From CAUZWH01 sp965247665 (GTDB lineage Bacteria; Pseudomonadota; Alphaproteobacteria; SHVV01): a stretch of DNA of 64,000 bases. The translations under genes were made by a program, and so were the position numbers. The stretch is taken from NCBI GenBank assembly GCA_965247665.1, contig CBDFHH010000004.1:372001-436000 (forward strand). The letters are read 5' to 3'. Each line of letters opens with the position of its first letter. The first letter of the stretch is position 1. Below are positions 9,127-20,666 of this stretch, in pieces. The notes under the pieces are model-generated. The model was given only the letters and a program-made list of their open reading frames with translations. It was not told where the DNA came from and made no database searches.

Positions 9127-9342
9127 GGTCGTTGTCGAGCAGGTTTCCTAGGCTATTGATATTGCATGTATATTCGGTATGTCTTCGAATGTCTTGAGAC
9201 ATTTTCCGCCACTTCGACCACGATTTCGCCATGGGATGCCAACCAAATGCCATTCGCGCACGGAGATAATGCGGAGATAGCGCTCCTGGACTTCGTTGAC
9301 GACCGCACGCTGTACTGGTGATCGAACCGTGCATTACGCAGG

Positions 9343-9435
9343 CTCGACTTCGGGAACAACATCGAGGACGCCATGGGTCACGTGCGCTTCGTGGTGTTCT
9401 ACCTCCTGTACGGCGTGGCGGCGGCGCTGAACTAG
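9343..9435 (+). pseudogene. Rhomboid-family intramembrane protease fragment
   Basis: 30 codons read FGNNIEDAMGHVRFVVFYLL followed by YGVAAALN and a stop. This matches the well-conserved rhomboid segment around the first helices (FGDNVEDAMGHxRFxxFYLxxGxxAA). The catalytic Ser/His helices and everything else are absent. Relic. Confidence 0.6.
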
Positions 9436-9447
9436 GCCTTTATTGTC

Positions 9448-10524
9448 TTACTTTCTGTTTTGTTTCTGGATCGCTCGGATCGTTTTGTGGAGTGATTTAT
9501 CTTCAGACTTGCGCGCCGCCAAAGAGGCTGAGTTAAACCGTTCTTCCGCTACCAACTTGTTCCATCTGGCCAGTCGTGCTTGGTCTAACCCTTCTGTCTC
9601 AAGGGCGGCGCGGATGGCGCATCCGGGCTCTGTTTCGTGTTTGCAGTCCCTGAAACGGCACTGGTCGGCCAAAGCCGACAAATCCGCAAAGACATCCGCG
9701 ATACCTTCCTGCGCATCCGTGAGCTGAAGTTCCCGCATTCCGGGAGTGTCTAAAACCGCACAGCCGTCTGGCAAAAAGTAAAGTTGGCGACGGGTGGTCG
9801 TATGCTGACCTCGAGCGTCATCTTCACGAATAGGCGCTGTGTCCACCACCTGATCACCAAATAGCGCATTGACCAAGGTAGACTTCCCAACACCTGACGA
9901 TCCGAGAAATGCAACGGTCTGACCCGGTTTGCACCAATCACGAAGCTTGTCTTGCGGCTCATCGCTCAGCGCGTTGAGTAGAACGACGGGCACCCTTTGT
10001 AATATTGCACTGGCAGCGTCCAAATAGGGCGCAGGATCCTCGCAAAGATCAGCTTTCGTCAGGATGATCACGGATGTGACACCAGCCTCAAACACCAGAG
10101 CGAAATAACGTTCCAGTCGAGCAACATTGAAATCTTCGTTGCACGAAGACACAATAAATACCGTATCCACATTCGCCGCGAGCAGTTGAAGCTTCCTGCC
10201 GGTTCCGGGCGCGCGCCGTTTGAACAGGCTTTTGCGGTGAAGTACTTCGCTGGATGCAGGATGGGATTGGTTCAACAGCAACCAATCCCCTACAGTTGCA
10301 TCTGGTCCGGGAGGGACCGGCGCATCAAAGCCATCGCCAAGTATCTGCAGCCCCTTTCGGTGTACTTCAACGACGCGCACTGGTGGCGTCTGAGCCATGT
10401 CCTCAATGCTGGTCTGTTGCGCGAAGAAGGGTTGCCAGCCGAGTTTTTCCAATGGGGATCGCCCGCGTGGAGACGATCCAGCCAAACTTGATGGCGGCAA
10501 AAATTGGGAATAGTCCCGTGTCAT
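9448..10524 (-). CDS. rsgA: Ribosome small-subunit biogenesis GTPase RsgA
   Basis: 358 aa circularly permuted GTPase that acts late in 30S maturation. OB-fold N-terminal region (about 45-110). The G motifs appear in permuted order: TKAD (G4), then GSSGVGKSTLVNAL (G1) and DTPGMREL (G3). The C-terminal zinc site is CRFRDCKHETEPGC. Complete. It stands alone within the insertion-rich patch, bracketed by the tRNA-fMet repeats, and its composition looks less GC-rich than its neighbours, consistent with transfer. A resident rsgA elsewhere cannot be excluded. Confidence 0.9.
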   Translation of the reverse strand: MTRDYSQFLPPSSLAGSSPRGRSPLEKLGWQPFFAQQTSIEDMAQTPPVRVVEVHRKGLQILGDGFDAPVPPGPDATVGDWLLLNQSHPASSEVLHRKSLFKRRAPGTGRKLQLLAANVDTVFIVSSCNEDFNVARLERYFALVFEAGVTSVIILTKADLCEDPAPYLDAASAILQRVPVVLLNALSDEPQDKLRDWCKPGQTVAFLGSSGVGKSTLVNALFGDQVVDTAPIREDDARGQHTTTRRQLYFLPDGCAVLDTPGMRELQLTDAQEGIADVFADLSALADQCRFRDCKHETEPGCAIRAALETEGLDQARLARWNKLVAEERFNSASLAARKSEDKSLHKTIRAIQKQNRK

Positions 10525-10713
10525 TTTTCGTAAACTTTCATGTTCCGGTCACGGCCAGCACCCGTGCAACAATGCGTATCTTTGTTGAGATTGCAAAACT
10601 ACATTCGCCGATCGCACAATGGCGGGGCGTTTCTACCAGGCTCTGGCCCCATTAATCGCTTGAGCCGATGCGACGCGATGTGATTCACGCTCCCAAACTG
10701 TGGGAGTGCTGCG
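10525..10713. other. Gap before IS5 remnant
   Basis: 189 bp with no gene. Probably includes the left flank of the truncated IS5-family element; no clear terminal repeat seen. Confidence 0.3.
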
Positions 10714-11012
10714 ATGGACGATAGGTTCTGGCTGAGGGAAGAGCAGTTTGCACGTCTCGTGCCGCAGCTGCCAACGGATACGCGCGGCACGCCGAAGGTC
10801 GACGACCGCCGCGTTATCAGCGGGATCATCCATGTGTTGAAGTCCGGCGGACGCCGGGTCGATGCGCCTGCCGTCTACGGACCGCGCAAGACACTCTACA
10901 ACCGCTTCGTGCGGTGGGCGGCCAAAGACGCGTGTGGACCGAGATCTTCCACGCCCTGGCTGCGGCCGGCGGGCCACCGGCGCAAATGTTGATCGATTCC
11001 TCGGCGGGGCAT
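10714..11012 (+). pseudogene. IS5-family (IS427-like) transposase fragment, frameshifted
   Basis: Starts as a normal OrfA-type protein (DDRFWLREEQFARLVPQLPT, then VDDRRVISGIIHVL). Near 10925 the frame shifts, continuing as VWTEIFHALAAAGGPPAQML and IDSSA. After that the catalytic remainder is missing. Frameshifted and truncated; not functional. Confidence 0.8.
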
Positions 11013-11167
11013 TGTCAAGTTAACCGATTGTAGACTGTTTTCGGCATTTCTCCACGAGGCTAAGCCATTGAAATTGCGTAAAGCGGCCATCGACAATTAC
11101 CGAGATTTCGGAGTGAATCCGGTTAACTCGACAAAAGCCGATAGAAGCTATTCGGATCTCTACAGCC

Positions 11168-12339
11168 ATGAGTGATGGACCTTCACCAACGGTAGACAAA
11201 GGAGAGCCCCCGATCACGCTCGGGGTCGAGGAGGAATTCTTCCTTATCGATCCTGATTCCCGCGACCTTCTCGCCGACCCCGACCCGGGCATCTTCGAAA
11301 CCTGCGACGCGAATTGCGGACCGCACAAGGTGGTGCGGGAGTTCCTGTGCTCCGAGATCGAGACGAATACCCGGGTGTGCGAGTCGGTGGCCGAAGTGCG
11401 TGCGGCCCTGCGCCAAACCCAGCGGCTTGTCATCGAGGCGGCCCAGCAGCACGGCTCTGCGGTGATGGCCGCCTCCACCCATCCGTTCGCAGTTTGGAGG
11501 GATCAAACGCCCACGCCGCAGGATCGTTACACTCGATTCGCGGTCACGTATCAGGACGCCGTGCGCCGCTTGGTCATCGGCGGCATGCACATCCACGCTG
11601 GCTTCGCCGATGCGGACACGCGCATCCGCGTCATGACAGCAATCCGGCGTTACTTGCCGTTGTTCCATGCGCTCTCCACCTCGTCACCGTTCAACGCCGG
11701 GCACGAGACCGGGTTCAAGTCCTACCGGCTGACGATCATGGGCAATCTTCCGCGCACGGGCATGCCGGGCCCGCCGGAGTCCTGGGCAGAGTACGAGCTG
11801 CTTGTCGCCGAATACCGGCGCATGAATTTCATAACGGACGGCAGCGAATTGTGGTGGGACATTCGCCCTCCCACGCCTATCCGACGGTAGAAATGCGGAT
11901 CTGCGACGTCTGTACACGCCTCGAGGAAGCGGTGAGCATCACGGCGCTCTATGCGTCCCTTATCCGATGGTTGATGCGCCGGGACCTGGAAGGTGGGCTG
12001 CCCACTGAACCGCTCACCGAGCTCATCGCGGAAGACCGCTGGATGGCCCAGCGCTACGGCGTGTTCGCTTTCCTCGGCAACAGAACATCCGCTGGCGGGC
12101 GGGCGGACATCTACGACCAGACGACCGAGCTCGTCGACGAACTCGCACCCGATGCCCGTGCGCTTGGTTGCGAGTCCGAGATGCGCCAAGTTCTGACCAT
12201 CATTCGCGACGGGACGGGCGGGGACCGCTAGCTTGACCTCTACCGCCTGCGCCGCCTGGAAGGTGACTCCGCGGAAGAGGCATTGCGGCACGTAGTTGAT
12301 TTGGTGCTCGCCGAAACCCGGGAGGGAGTTGGAGATTGA
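11168..12339 (+). pseudogene. Carboxylate-amine ligase (YbdK / glutamate-cysteine ligase 2 family), broken
   Basis: Family members ligate glutamate to amines or cysteine (weak GCS activity in E. coli YbdK). The first 240 codons are clean: TLGVEEEFFLIDP, GGMHIHAGFAD and LWWDIRP. A one-base loss in a C run near 11870 shifts the frame; the protein resumes as PSHAYPTVEMRICDVCTRLE. A TAG at about 12229 replaces the Gln expected before LDLYRLRRLEGD, and the relic ends at the TGA at 12337. Two independent lesions make a dead gene. It lies between the tRNA-fMet repeats. Confidence 0.85.
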
Positions 12340-12405
12340 TCAAAAAATGACTGTGTCGAGACCATAGGGGAAGAACCGCTCAAGGTATGAGGATGAGACA
12401 GCCAA

Positions 12406-12546
12406 ATGGCGGTACGCGAAATCCTGCAGATGGGTAATCCGCGGCTGAGACTGAAGGCGAATGCCGTAGACCGGTTTGGCGACGACAAGCTCGTTAACCT
12501 GATCGCCAGCCCTCGCCACTCGTGGTCACGCCATTTACGGAGATAG
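12406..12546 (+). pseudogene. Peptide deformylase fragment (N-terminal)
   Basis: 46 codons beginning MAVREILQMGNPRLRLKANA resemble the start of peptide deformylase (family pattern xREILxMGxPxLR). The metal-binding motifs (GxGLAAxQ, EGCLS, HExDH) are missing. Relic ending at TAG. Confidence 0.6.
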
Positions 12547-12586
12547 TGCGGAGTCGTGGCGGCGGTGTCGTGACACACAAAATTGG

Positions 12587-12620
12587 AAGGCCCGTAACTA
12601 TTTGAAGTTGCGGCCTTTTT
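12587..12620 (+). terminator. Rho-independent terminator
   Basis: The AAGGCCCGTAACT arm pairs with AGTTGCGGCCTT (one bulge, one G-T pair), followed by TTTTT. It lies just outside the tRNA-fMet piece. Confidence 0.7.
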
Positions 12621-12622
12621 AG

Positions 12623-12668
12623 TTGCGGGGGTTGGATTCGAACCAACGACCTTCAGGTTATGAGCCCG
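12623..12668 (-). tRNA. Initiator tRNA-fMet (CAT), 3' half only
   Basis: The minus strand reads CGGGCTCATAACCTGAAGGT, then CGTTGGTTCGAATCC and AACCCCCGCAA. This is the anticodon loop (CAT), variable loop, T-arm and 3' acceptor strand of initiator tRNA. The D-arm and 5' acceptor strand are missing and no CCA follows. Identity starts at the anticodon stem, the classic crossover point of tRNA-targeting integrases, so this looks like an att-site remnant rather than a working tRNA. Confidence 0.7.
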
Positions 12669-12741
12669 CCTCGCACATCGCGCCGGCGCCGGGCGTCAAC
12701 CATGAAATATGCGGGGTAACGGGTTAAGGGCCGTGGGTGGT

Positions 12742-12769
12742 CTTGTGTTGCTGAGAAACAACACCATAT
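12742..12769 (+). promoter_or_regulatory. Sigma-32-like heat-shock promoter of clpB
   Basis: CTTGTGT (12742) and CACCATAT (12762) with a 13-base spacer resemble the RpoH consensus CTTGAAA-N13/14-CCCCATNT. It lies about 100 bp before clpB, on the inner side of the insertion patch, so clpB kept its own promoter. Confidence 0.6.
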
Positions 12770-12869
12770 TGCCAACAAATCTGGTTTCGGGCGCCGACGA
12801 ATGTCACGCTTGATGCGGCCTCGGATAGGCGCATAGGCGGCGACGGCGGCCTGCCAAAGGAGCACAACC

Positions 12870-15464
<2,595 letters not shown>

Positions 15465-15467
<3 letters not shown>

Positions 15468-15906
15468 AGCGTATCTGTTTTAGTTTGAACCGTATCCGGC
15501 GTTTTGGATGTAGTTGTTGCACTCGTCGGGTTGGATGGTGTTGATGAGTTCTCCGAGATGGCGCCAGGTGTCCTCGACGGAGCGTTTCTGAGCATCGCGC
15601 ATCCAGTGCTTGATCTTTGCGAAGGTCTGCTCGATCGGGTTGAGGTCGGGCGAGTAGGGCGGCAGGAACCACATGCGTGCGCCGGCGTTGCGGATCGCGT
15701 GTCGGACCGCCTTTCCCTTATGGCTGGCGAGGTTGTCGAGGATGACGATGTCGCCGGGTCGGAGCGTGGGGACGAGGAACTGCTTGACCCAAGTTTGGAA
15801 GCAGCGGCCGTTGATCGGACCGTCGAAGACGCACCAGTGACCAGTTTGAATCACATCCCCTAACCAATTGGAATCATAAGATTCTATCTATAACGGATAC
15901 GCTCTA
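15465..15906 (-). mobile_element. Internally deleted IS630-type element (MITE-like, 442 bp)
   Basis: Inverted ends CTAGAGCGTATCTGTTTTAG (left) and, reverse-complemented, CTAGAGCGTATCCGTTATAG (right). TA is duplicated at 15465-15466 and 15905-15906. The interior holds only the 3' third of a transposase. The target was the CTAG formed by the last clpB codon (GCC) and its TAG stop. The element cannot move itself but has both ends for mobilisation in trans. Confidence 0.88.
15480..15854 (-). pseudogene. IS630-family transposase, C-terminal remnant
   Basis: 124 aa open frame carrying VILDNLASHKGKA (second Asp) and PPYSPDLNPIEQTFAKIKHW (Glu). The helix-turn-helix and the first catalytic Asp are deleted. 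Related to, but clearly different from, the transposases at 7043 and 59774. Confidence 0.85.
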
Positions 15907-15943
15907 GATCAGGAAAGCGGCCGGCGCGGCTCGACGAGCTGGA

Positions 15944-17440
15944 TTAACGCCGGCTCGCGTGCTCCTTCGACAGCGGGATGTCCCCCAGCTGCGCTGTCAC
16001 TTCCTGCATCACCGTTTCGAATGCGGCGAGCTGGTCACCCTTGAGCTTGGTTCCGGTCGGCAGCTTGACGCCGAGCGGGTTGGTTTGGCGGTTACGCACC
16101 AGCACCTCGTAGTGCAGGTGCGGACCGGTCGAGCGTCCGGTCGAACCGACATAGCCGATGATCTGGCCCTGCTCGACCCGTTTGCCGCGGCGGATTCCCC
16201 GGCCGTAGCGGCTGAGGTGGCCGTAGGCGGTCTTGTAGCGATCGTTGTGGCGGATGCGGACATACTTGCCGTAGGCCCCGTTGCGTCCGGCTACTTCGAC
16301 CACGCCATCGCCGGCCGCCATGATCGGCGCTCCGCGAGGGGCGGCAAAATCGACGCCGCGATGCATCTTGGTGTAACCCAGGATGGGATGTTGCCGCTTG
16401 CCGTAGCGCGACGACAACCGCGCACCATCGACCGGCGTGCGCAACAGCGCCTTGCGTACGCTGGCGCCCTTGGCATCGAAATAATCGACCCTGCCGTCGG
16501 CCATGCGGTGGCGGAACAACTCCAGCTTCTTCCCGCTCAGCACCAGGGACGCGTATAGGATATTGCCGAGCTTGACCGCGTTGTCGGCAATCGGCGCCTC
16601 GCCGTCGACGAAACGTTCAAACAGCACTTCGAAGCGATCGCCGCGCTGGATCTCTCGCTGGAAATCGACATCCCAACTGTAGATGCGGATGAGCGCCATG
16701 ATTAACGGTACCGGCAGGCGCGCGTCCTGGGCCGCGACGAACAGGCTGCCCTCGATCGCGCCGGCGACCCGGCGATACTCGCGCCGCAGTTCCTTTTCGA
16801 CGATGCGCGCGTTGAAGTTGCCCTGGGCGTCGCGTTCGGCGACGACGATGCGGTCGACATCGACGTTGATCGTGAGCGCGGCGAGTGTGGTGAGCTCCTG
16901 AGCGTCAGGTGTCGTAGTGAACCGGACATTGACCTCCTGTCCGGGGCGCAGGCGCCGCAAGTTGAAGACCTTGCGAAGAGCGACGATCGCCTGGTGCGAC
17001 TCATTGCCGTCGGTGCCGACGCGCGACAGCGCCCGCCCCAGTGTCCCGCCCTTCTTGATCCGCACCGATTTGGTGAAGCTCGGTGGCGAATCGATCGTCG
17101 GCTCGGTCGTCGCCGTGGTCGGCTCAGGTGAAGGCTCGCCGCGCCACTCGGGGGGCGAACTCAGATGCCGGAGGATGATCTCGGCGTTTTCAGGCTCTTT
17201 GTAGGCGGGCGTCATTGATGTGCTGGCAACGATATCGATGAACTGCCGCGTCTTCCCCGCGTGCGTGGCCAGCCTCGGCGGCCCTGCGGGTGACAAGCCG
17301 ATCGCGACAATAAGGCCCAGCGATATGGTCAGTCCGGTGGCGACGCCAACCACGACCTGCCAATCGCGCATGCCGGCGAAATCACGCCAGGGGATGGCGC
17401 GCAACAGACCCGTTACGCGACTAATCGCTCGATAAAACAC
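15944..17440 (-). CDS. M23 family metallopeptidase (MepM-like)
   Basis: 498 aa, probably a periplasmic peptidoglycan DD-endopeptidase anchored to the inner membrane. One membrane segment near residues 27-48 (VVVGVATGLTISLGLIVAIG). A middle region (about 120-330) matches the OapA/LysM-like and CsgG-like linker of MepM proteins. The LytM domain has all metal and catalytic residues: HRGVDFAAP, GHLSRYG and HLHYEV. It cleaves cross-links to admit new glycan strands if like its relatives. It follows clpB, probably as in related genomes, but now with an IS fragment between. Confidence 0.9.
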   Translation of the reverse strand: MFYRAISRVTGLLRAIPWRDFAGMRDWQVVVGVATGLTISLGLIVAIGLSPAGPPRLATHAGKTRQFIDIVASTSMTPAYKEPENAEIILRHLSSPPEWRGEPSPEPTTATTEPTIDSPPSFTKSVRIKKGGTLGRALSRVGTDGNESHQAIVALRKVFNLRRLRPGQEVNVRFTTTPDAQELTTLAALTINVDVDRIVVAERDAQGNFNARIVEKELRREYRRVAGAIEGSLFVAAQDARLPVPLIMALIRIYSWDVDFQREIQRGDRFEVLFERFVDGEAPIADNAVKLGNILYASLVLSGKKLELFRHRMADGRVDYFDAKGASVRKALLRTPVDGARLSSRYGKRQHPILGYTKMHRGVDFAAPRGAPIMAAGDGVVEVAGRNGAYGKYVRIRHNDRYKTAYGHLSRYGRGIRRGKRVEQGQIIGYVGSTGRSTGPHLHYEVLVRNRQTNPLGVKLPTGTKLKGDQLAAFETVMQEVTAQLGDIPLSKEHASRR

Positions 17441-17679
17441 GGGGCGTGAACGGGCCTCTTGTCGTTGCTAAAAAACCAAGTGTAACCAATACCTTGGCAC
17501 TCTATGCCGCGGCGACATACCTTGCGTAGCTCCAGCGCTGGTGTCAAGTTTTACCAATCGATCAAGCCTCTTTGTTCGAATTCTCGGGTGAAAAGTCGGA
17601 AATACCCGGTACCACTTCCCCGACCGGTTGCAATACCCCGCAATTCTAAATGTCGTTACAAATTCGGCCGATTGTCTCC
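17441..17679. other. Intergenic gap
   Basis: 239 bp. No gene, hairpin or repeat that I can support. Confidence 0.4.
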
Positions 17680-19170
17680 TCAATCTGATCGCGGCGGTGC
17701 CGGCCGGGCAAACGTGTCGGTCTGATAGCGCCACGCCTTGATAGTGTTCGACCAGTAGTCGGCGGTAAAACCGGCTTTGGTCTTCAGCTGTCGAATAAAC
17801 CGCACGGGATCACCCGTCTGCTCCCAGACCTGAGGTAGGAACGTAGCCCGCCGCGTGCCTTCCTGAATCGTAAGTCCGTCGATATTTGGGCGTAACTGGC
17901 TCAACAGATTCTGTTCGCTGTCGAACGTCAGCGGTAGCGGCCTGCCGAGGATCGAAATGCTTAGAGAGAGCTGGTCGAACTCGTCCCTGGCCAGCGGCTC
18001 GAAACGCCGGTCATGGAATGCCGAGGCATAGGCATTCCATGCGACGTCGGCGACCAGGGGTCGTTTGGCGTCGAGTGAGCCGATACATCCCCGGAGGCGG
18101 TTGTCGCGTGTCAGCGTGACGAAACTCGCGGCCGGTCGTCCCAAGCGGGGGTGGAACGCGCGCAGGTCGAGCCTGGGGCGCTGGCCGCTCTTGAGGCCGG
18201 TCGAAATCGAGCCCGCCGCCACGTCGAGCAGCTGGTCGCGCTGGTTGTCGGTGAGCGGTTCATCGCGCGCAGGTTTTGCCGCCGTTTCAGGCGACGACGG
18301 TGCCGGCGGGGCCATCGCGGTCGGTTGCGGCGCGGCAACGGCAGCTCGATCGCCTCCTTCGAAGATGTAGGCGCCGTACCCGACCACGGCGTGGCGTGGA
18401 CCGGCGGTGTCGCCGGAGTTGCGAACGTCGATCGTGGTCGCTTGCATACCGAATTCGTGCGCTACGTGTAGCAAGCCGCGAATCGGCATGCGGCCGCAGG
18501 CTCCCTGGTCGGAGACACCCGCGATCTGCAGGTTGGCGATGGCGTTCGATGTCGCCATATCGATCGCCCGCGCGGTATCGTAATCATGATAGTGGCTGAG
18601 ATCGGAGCTGACGACGACCAGGGTTTCCGGCCCGCACCATAGCGCCCGCAGGACATCCGCGACTTCCGGCGGCTCGGCATCGCCGACCACAATCGGCACC
18701 AGGGTAAACGATTCGAACATGTGCTGCAGAAACGGCAAGTGCACCTCGAGGCTGTGTTCGGCCGCGTGGGCGGCATCGAATTCGTGCACCTGAGGCAGCG
18801 CCTTGATCGACTCGATCGCCGCCCGGTCGAGCGGCACCACCCCGAGCGGTGTCGCGAATCCGCTGTGCGAGGGGACCGCCATGCCGCGCACGGCGACGCG
18901 ATGAGCCGGGCCGAGTAGCACGATACGGGTAATGGCGCTGCGCGCCGCCCCGCAGCGAGCGTAGACGGAGGCGGCGATTGGGCCGGAATAGATATAGCCC
19001 GCATGCGGCGCGATGATCGCTTTGGGTGCGGTCGCGCCGCCACGATGGCCCCGTGCCATCGCTTCTCGGATCAGCGTCCGGACCGTGTCGGCAAGCTCGG
19101 CTGTGTTGCTGGGATAGAACGAACCTGCGACTGCCGGCGCGCGTACGCTCGCGCTGGCGTTCATACCCAT
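17680..19170 (-). CDS. AmmeMemoRadiSam system protein B-A fusion (Memo + AMMECR1)
   Basis: 496 aa fusion. Residues ~1-270 form a Memo domain (LigB-like dioxygenase fold) with APHAGYIYSG, LGPAHRVAV and GACGRMPIRG, giving the His/His/Cys metal-site positions of human MEMO1. A Pro/Ala-rich linker (about 275-300) leads to an AMMECR1 domain with RLRGCIGSL. The start ATG at 19170 follows a GCGGAG site; a TTG 11 codons upstream is possible. It is divergent from the radical SAM partner, 127 bp away. The three domains occur together widely and are linked by genomic context; the reaction is not established, to my knowledge. Confidence 0.9.
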   Translation of the reverse strand: MGMNASASVRAPAVAGSFYPSNTAELADTVRTLIREAMARGHRGGATAPKAIIAPHAGYIYSGPIAASVYARCGAARSAITRIVLLGPAHRVAVRGMAVPSHSGFATPLGVVPLDRAAIESIKALPQVHEFDAAHAAEHSLEVHLPFLQHMFESFTLVPIVVGDAEPPEVADVLRALWCGPETLVVVSSDLSHYHDYDTARAIDMATSNAIANLQIAGVSDQGACGRMPIRGLLHVAHEFGMQATTIDVRNSGDTAGPRHAVVGYGAYIFEGGDRAAVAAPQPTAMAPPAPSSPETAAKPARDEPLTDNQRDQLLDVAAGSISTGLKSGQRPRLDLRAFHPRLGRPAASFVTLTRDNRLRGCIGSLDAKRPLVADVAWNAYASAFHDRRFEPLARDEFDQLSLSISILGRPLPLTFDSEQNLLSQLRPNIDGLTIQEGTRRATFLPQVWEQTGDPVRFIRQLKTKAGFTADYWSNTIKAWRYQTDTFARPAPPRSD

Positions 19171-19297
19171 CGCGTTGTTCTCCGCAAGACGACGGCCCTT
19201 CAAAGTGGGGCAGGCGACGGCAGCGGACTATAGCCTAACCTTGCGATAAACTGTAAGCGGCCGCTGTCGGCGACCGATTTTAGCGGGCCACGATGCG

Positions 19298-20428
19298 ATG
19301 ACTCACGACCCAGCGACAATACACGAAGATTGGGTGTCCGGCCGCTATTGGCGGGCGCTGGACGACGGTCGCCTGCGCTGCGAGCTGTGCCCGCGTTTTT
19401 GCACCCTGCGCGATGGCCAGCGCGGCCTTTGTTTCATCCGCGCCAGCGAAGGCGGGGAGATCAAGCTGACGAGCTATGGCCGCTCGTCGGGCTTCTGCAT
19501 CGATCCGATCGAAAAAAAGCCGCTCAATCATTTCCTGCCGGGGACGCCGGTGCTGTCGTTCGGCACCGCCGGTTGCAACCTGACCTGCAAATTCTGTCAG
19601 AACTGGGACATCAGCAAGTCGCGCGAAATCGACAGCCTGACTGATGCCGCTTCACCCGAACTGCTGGCCGAAGCCGCTGACCGCCTGGGCTGTCGCTCGG
19701 TTGCCTTCACCTACAACGACCCGGTGATCTTCCTGGAATACGCGGTCGACGTCGCTGCGGCCTGTCGTGAGCGCGGTATCAAGACCGTCGCCGTGACCGC
19801 CGGCTATATCTGCCCCGAGCCCCGCGCCGAGTTCTATCGCCACATGGACGGGGCCAATGTCGACCTCAAGGCGTTCACGGAAGAGTTCTACTACGAGCTG
19901 TGCAGTGCCCAGCTGCAGCCGGTGCTCGATACGCTGGTCTACCTCAAGCGTGAAACCGACGTGTGGTTCGAAGTCACTACCTTGCTGATCCCCGGTGAAA
20001 ACGATTCAGCCGACGAGGTCGAACGCCTCGCGGCGTGGTTCTGCGACCATCTCGGACCCGACGTGCCGCTGCACTTCACGGCCTTCCACCCGGATTTCCG
20101 CATGCGCGACAAGCCGCGCACCCCCCACGACACGCTGCTCAATGCCCAACGCATCGCTCGCGCTGCCGGTCTCCACTATGTGTATGTCGGCAACGTCCAC
20201 GACCAAACCGGCAGCAGCACCTACTGCCCCGGCTGCGGTACCAAGGTGATTGGCCGCGACTGGTACGTGCTGTCCGACTGGCGCCTCGATCCCACCGGTC
20301 ACTGCACGGAATGCGGCACCGCTATCGCCGGTGTGTTCGACGGCCCGCCCGGCACCTGGGGCGCCAAGCGCCGGCCGGTGCGGTTGCGTCAGGCGGCGGC
20401 CGCGCCGCGCCGGGTCGGTCAAGTTTGA
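19298..20428 (+). CDS. amrS: AmmeMemoRadiSam system radical SAM enzyme
   Basis: 376 aa. The cluster motif CNLTCKFCQN (CxxxCxxC, about residue 90) binds a [4Fe-4S] cluster and SAM. A Cys-rich N-terminal segment (CELCPRFCTLRDGQRGLC) resembles pyruvate-formate-lyase-activating enzymes. The C-terminus has two CxxC pairs (CPGCGTKVIG, CTECGTAIAG), probably a zinc ribbon. All three components (Memo, AMMECR1, radical SAM) are therefore encoded within 2.8 kb. The substrate is unknown. Confidence 0.92.
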   Translation: MTHDPATIHEDWVSGRYWRALDDGRLRCELCPRFCTLRDGQRGLCFIRASEGGEIKLTSYGRSSGFCIDPIEKKPLNHFLPGTPVLSFGTAGCNLTCKFCQNWDISKSREIDSLTDAASPELLAEAADRLGCRSVAFTYNDPVIFLEYAVDVAAACRERGIKTVAVTAGYICPEPRAEFYRHMDGANVDLKAFTEEFYYELCSAQLQPVLDTLVYLKRETDVWFEVTTLLIPGENDSADEVERLAAWFCDHLGPDVPLHFTAFHPDFRMRDKPRTPHDTLLNAQRIARAAGLHYVYVGNVHDQTGSSTYCPGCGTKVIGRDWYVLSDWRLDPTGHCTECGTAIAGVFDGPPGTWGAKRRPVRLRQAAAAPRRVGQV

Positions 20429-20632
20429 AGCTGACGAATACCAGGCGGCCCCGCTCCCCGCTTGGAGCCGTTGTTCGATCCTTGGGATTCGATGAACCTC
20501 GGTGGGGGCGCTCGAAGCAAAGTGTTCATAAATTTAGGTGGTTAGACAGGGGTCTATCCAATAGGAGTTAGTGTTTTCCCTTGGAATTCTCCTGTAACCC
20601 GATGAATTTTTTAGAAATTTATAAACTCAAGC

Positions 20633-20660
20633 TTGCAAAGCACCATCCAGCGTGTATAGT
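20633..20660 (+). promoter_or_regulatory. Sigma-70-like promoter
   Basis: TTGCAA and TATAGT separated by 16 bases, preceded by an A/T-rich stretch (about 20605-20630) that could act as an UP element. It points into a short terminated transcript with no coding potential. Confidence 0.65.
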
Positions 20661-20666
20661 ATCATT

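Noticed and set aside
11168..12339. Stop-codon read-through (recoded TAG as Gln) in the carboxylate-amine ligase and the binding protein
   Set aside because: The ligase also has a frameshift, TAG ends clpB and other genes normally, and both loci lie in decaying regions; pseudogenisation is simpler.
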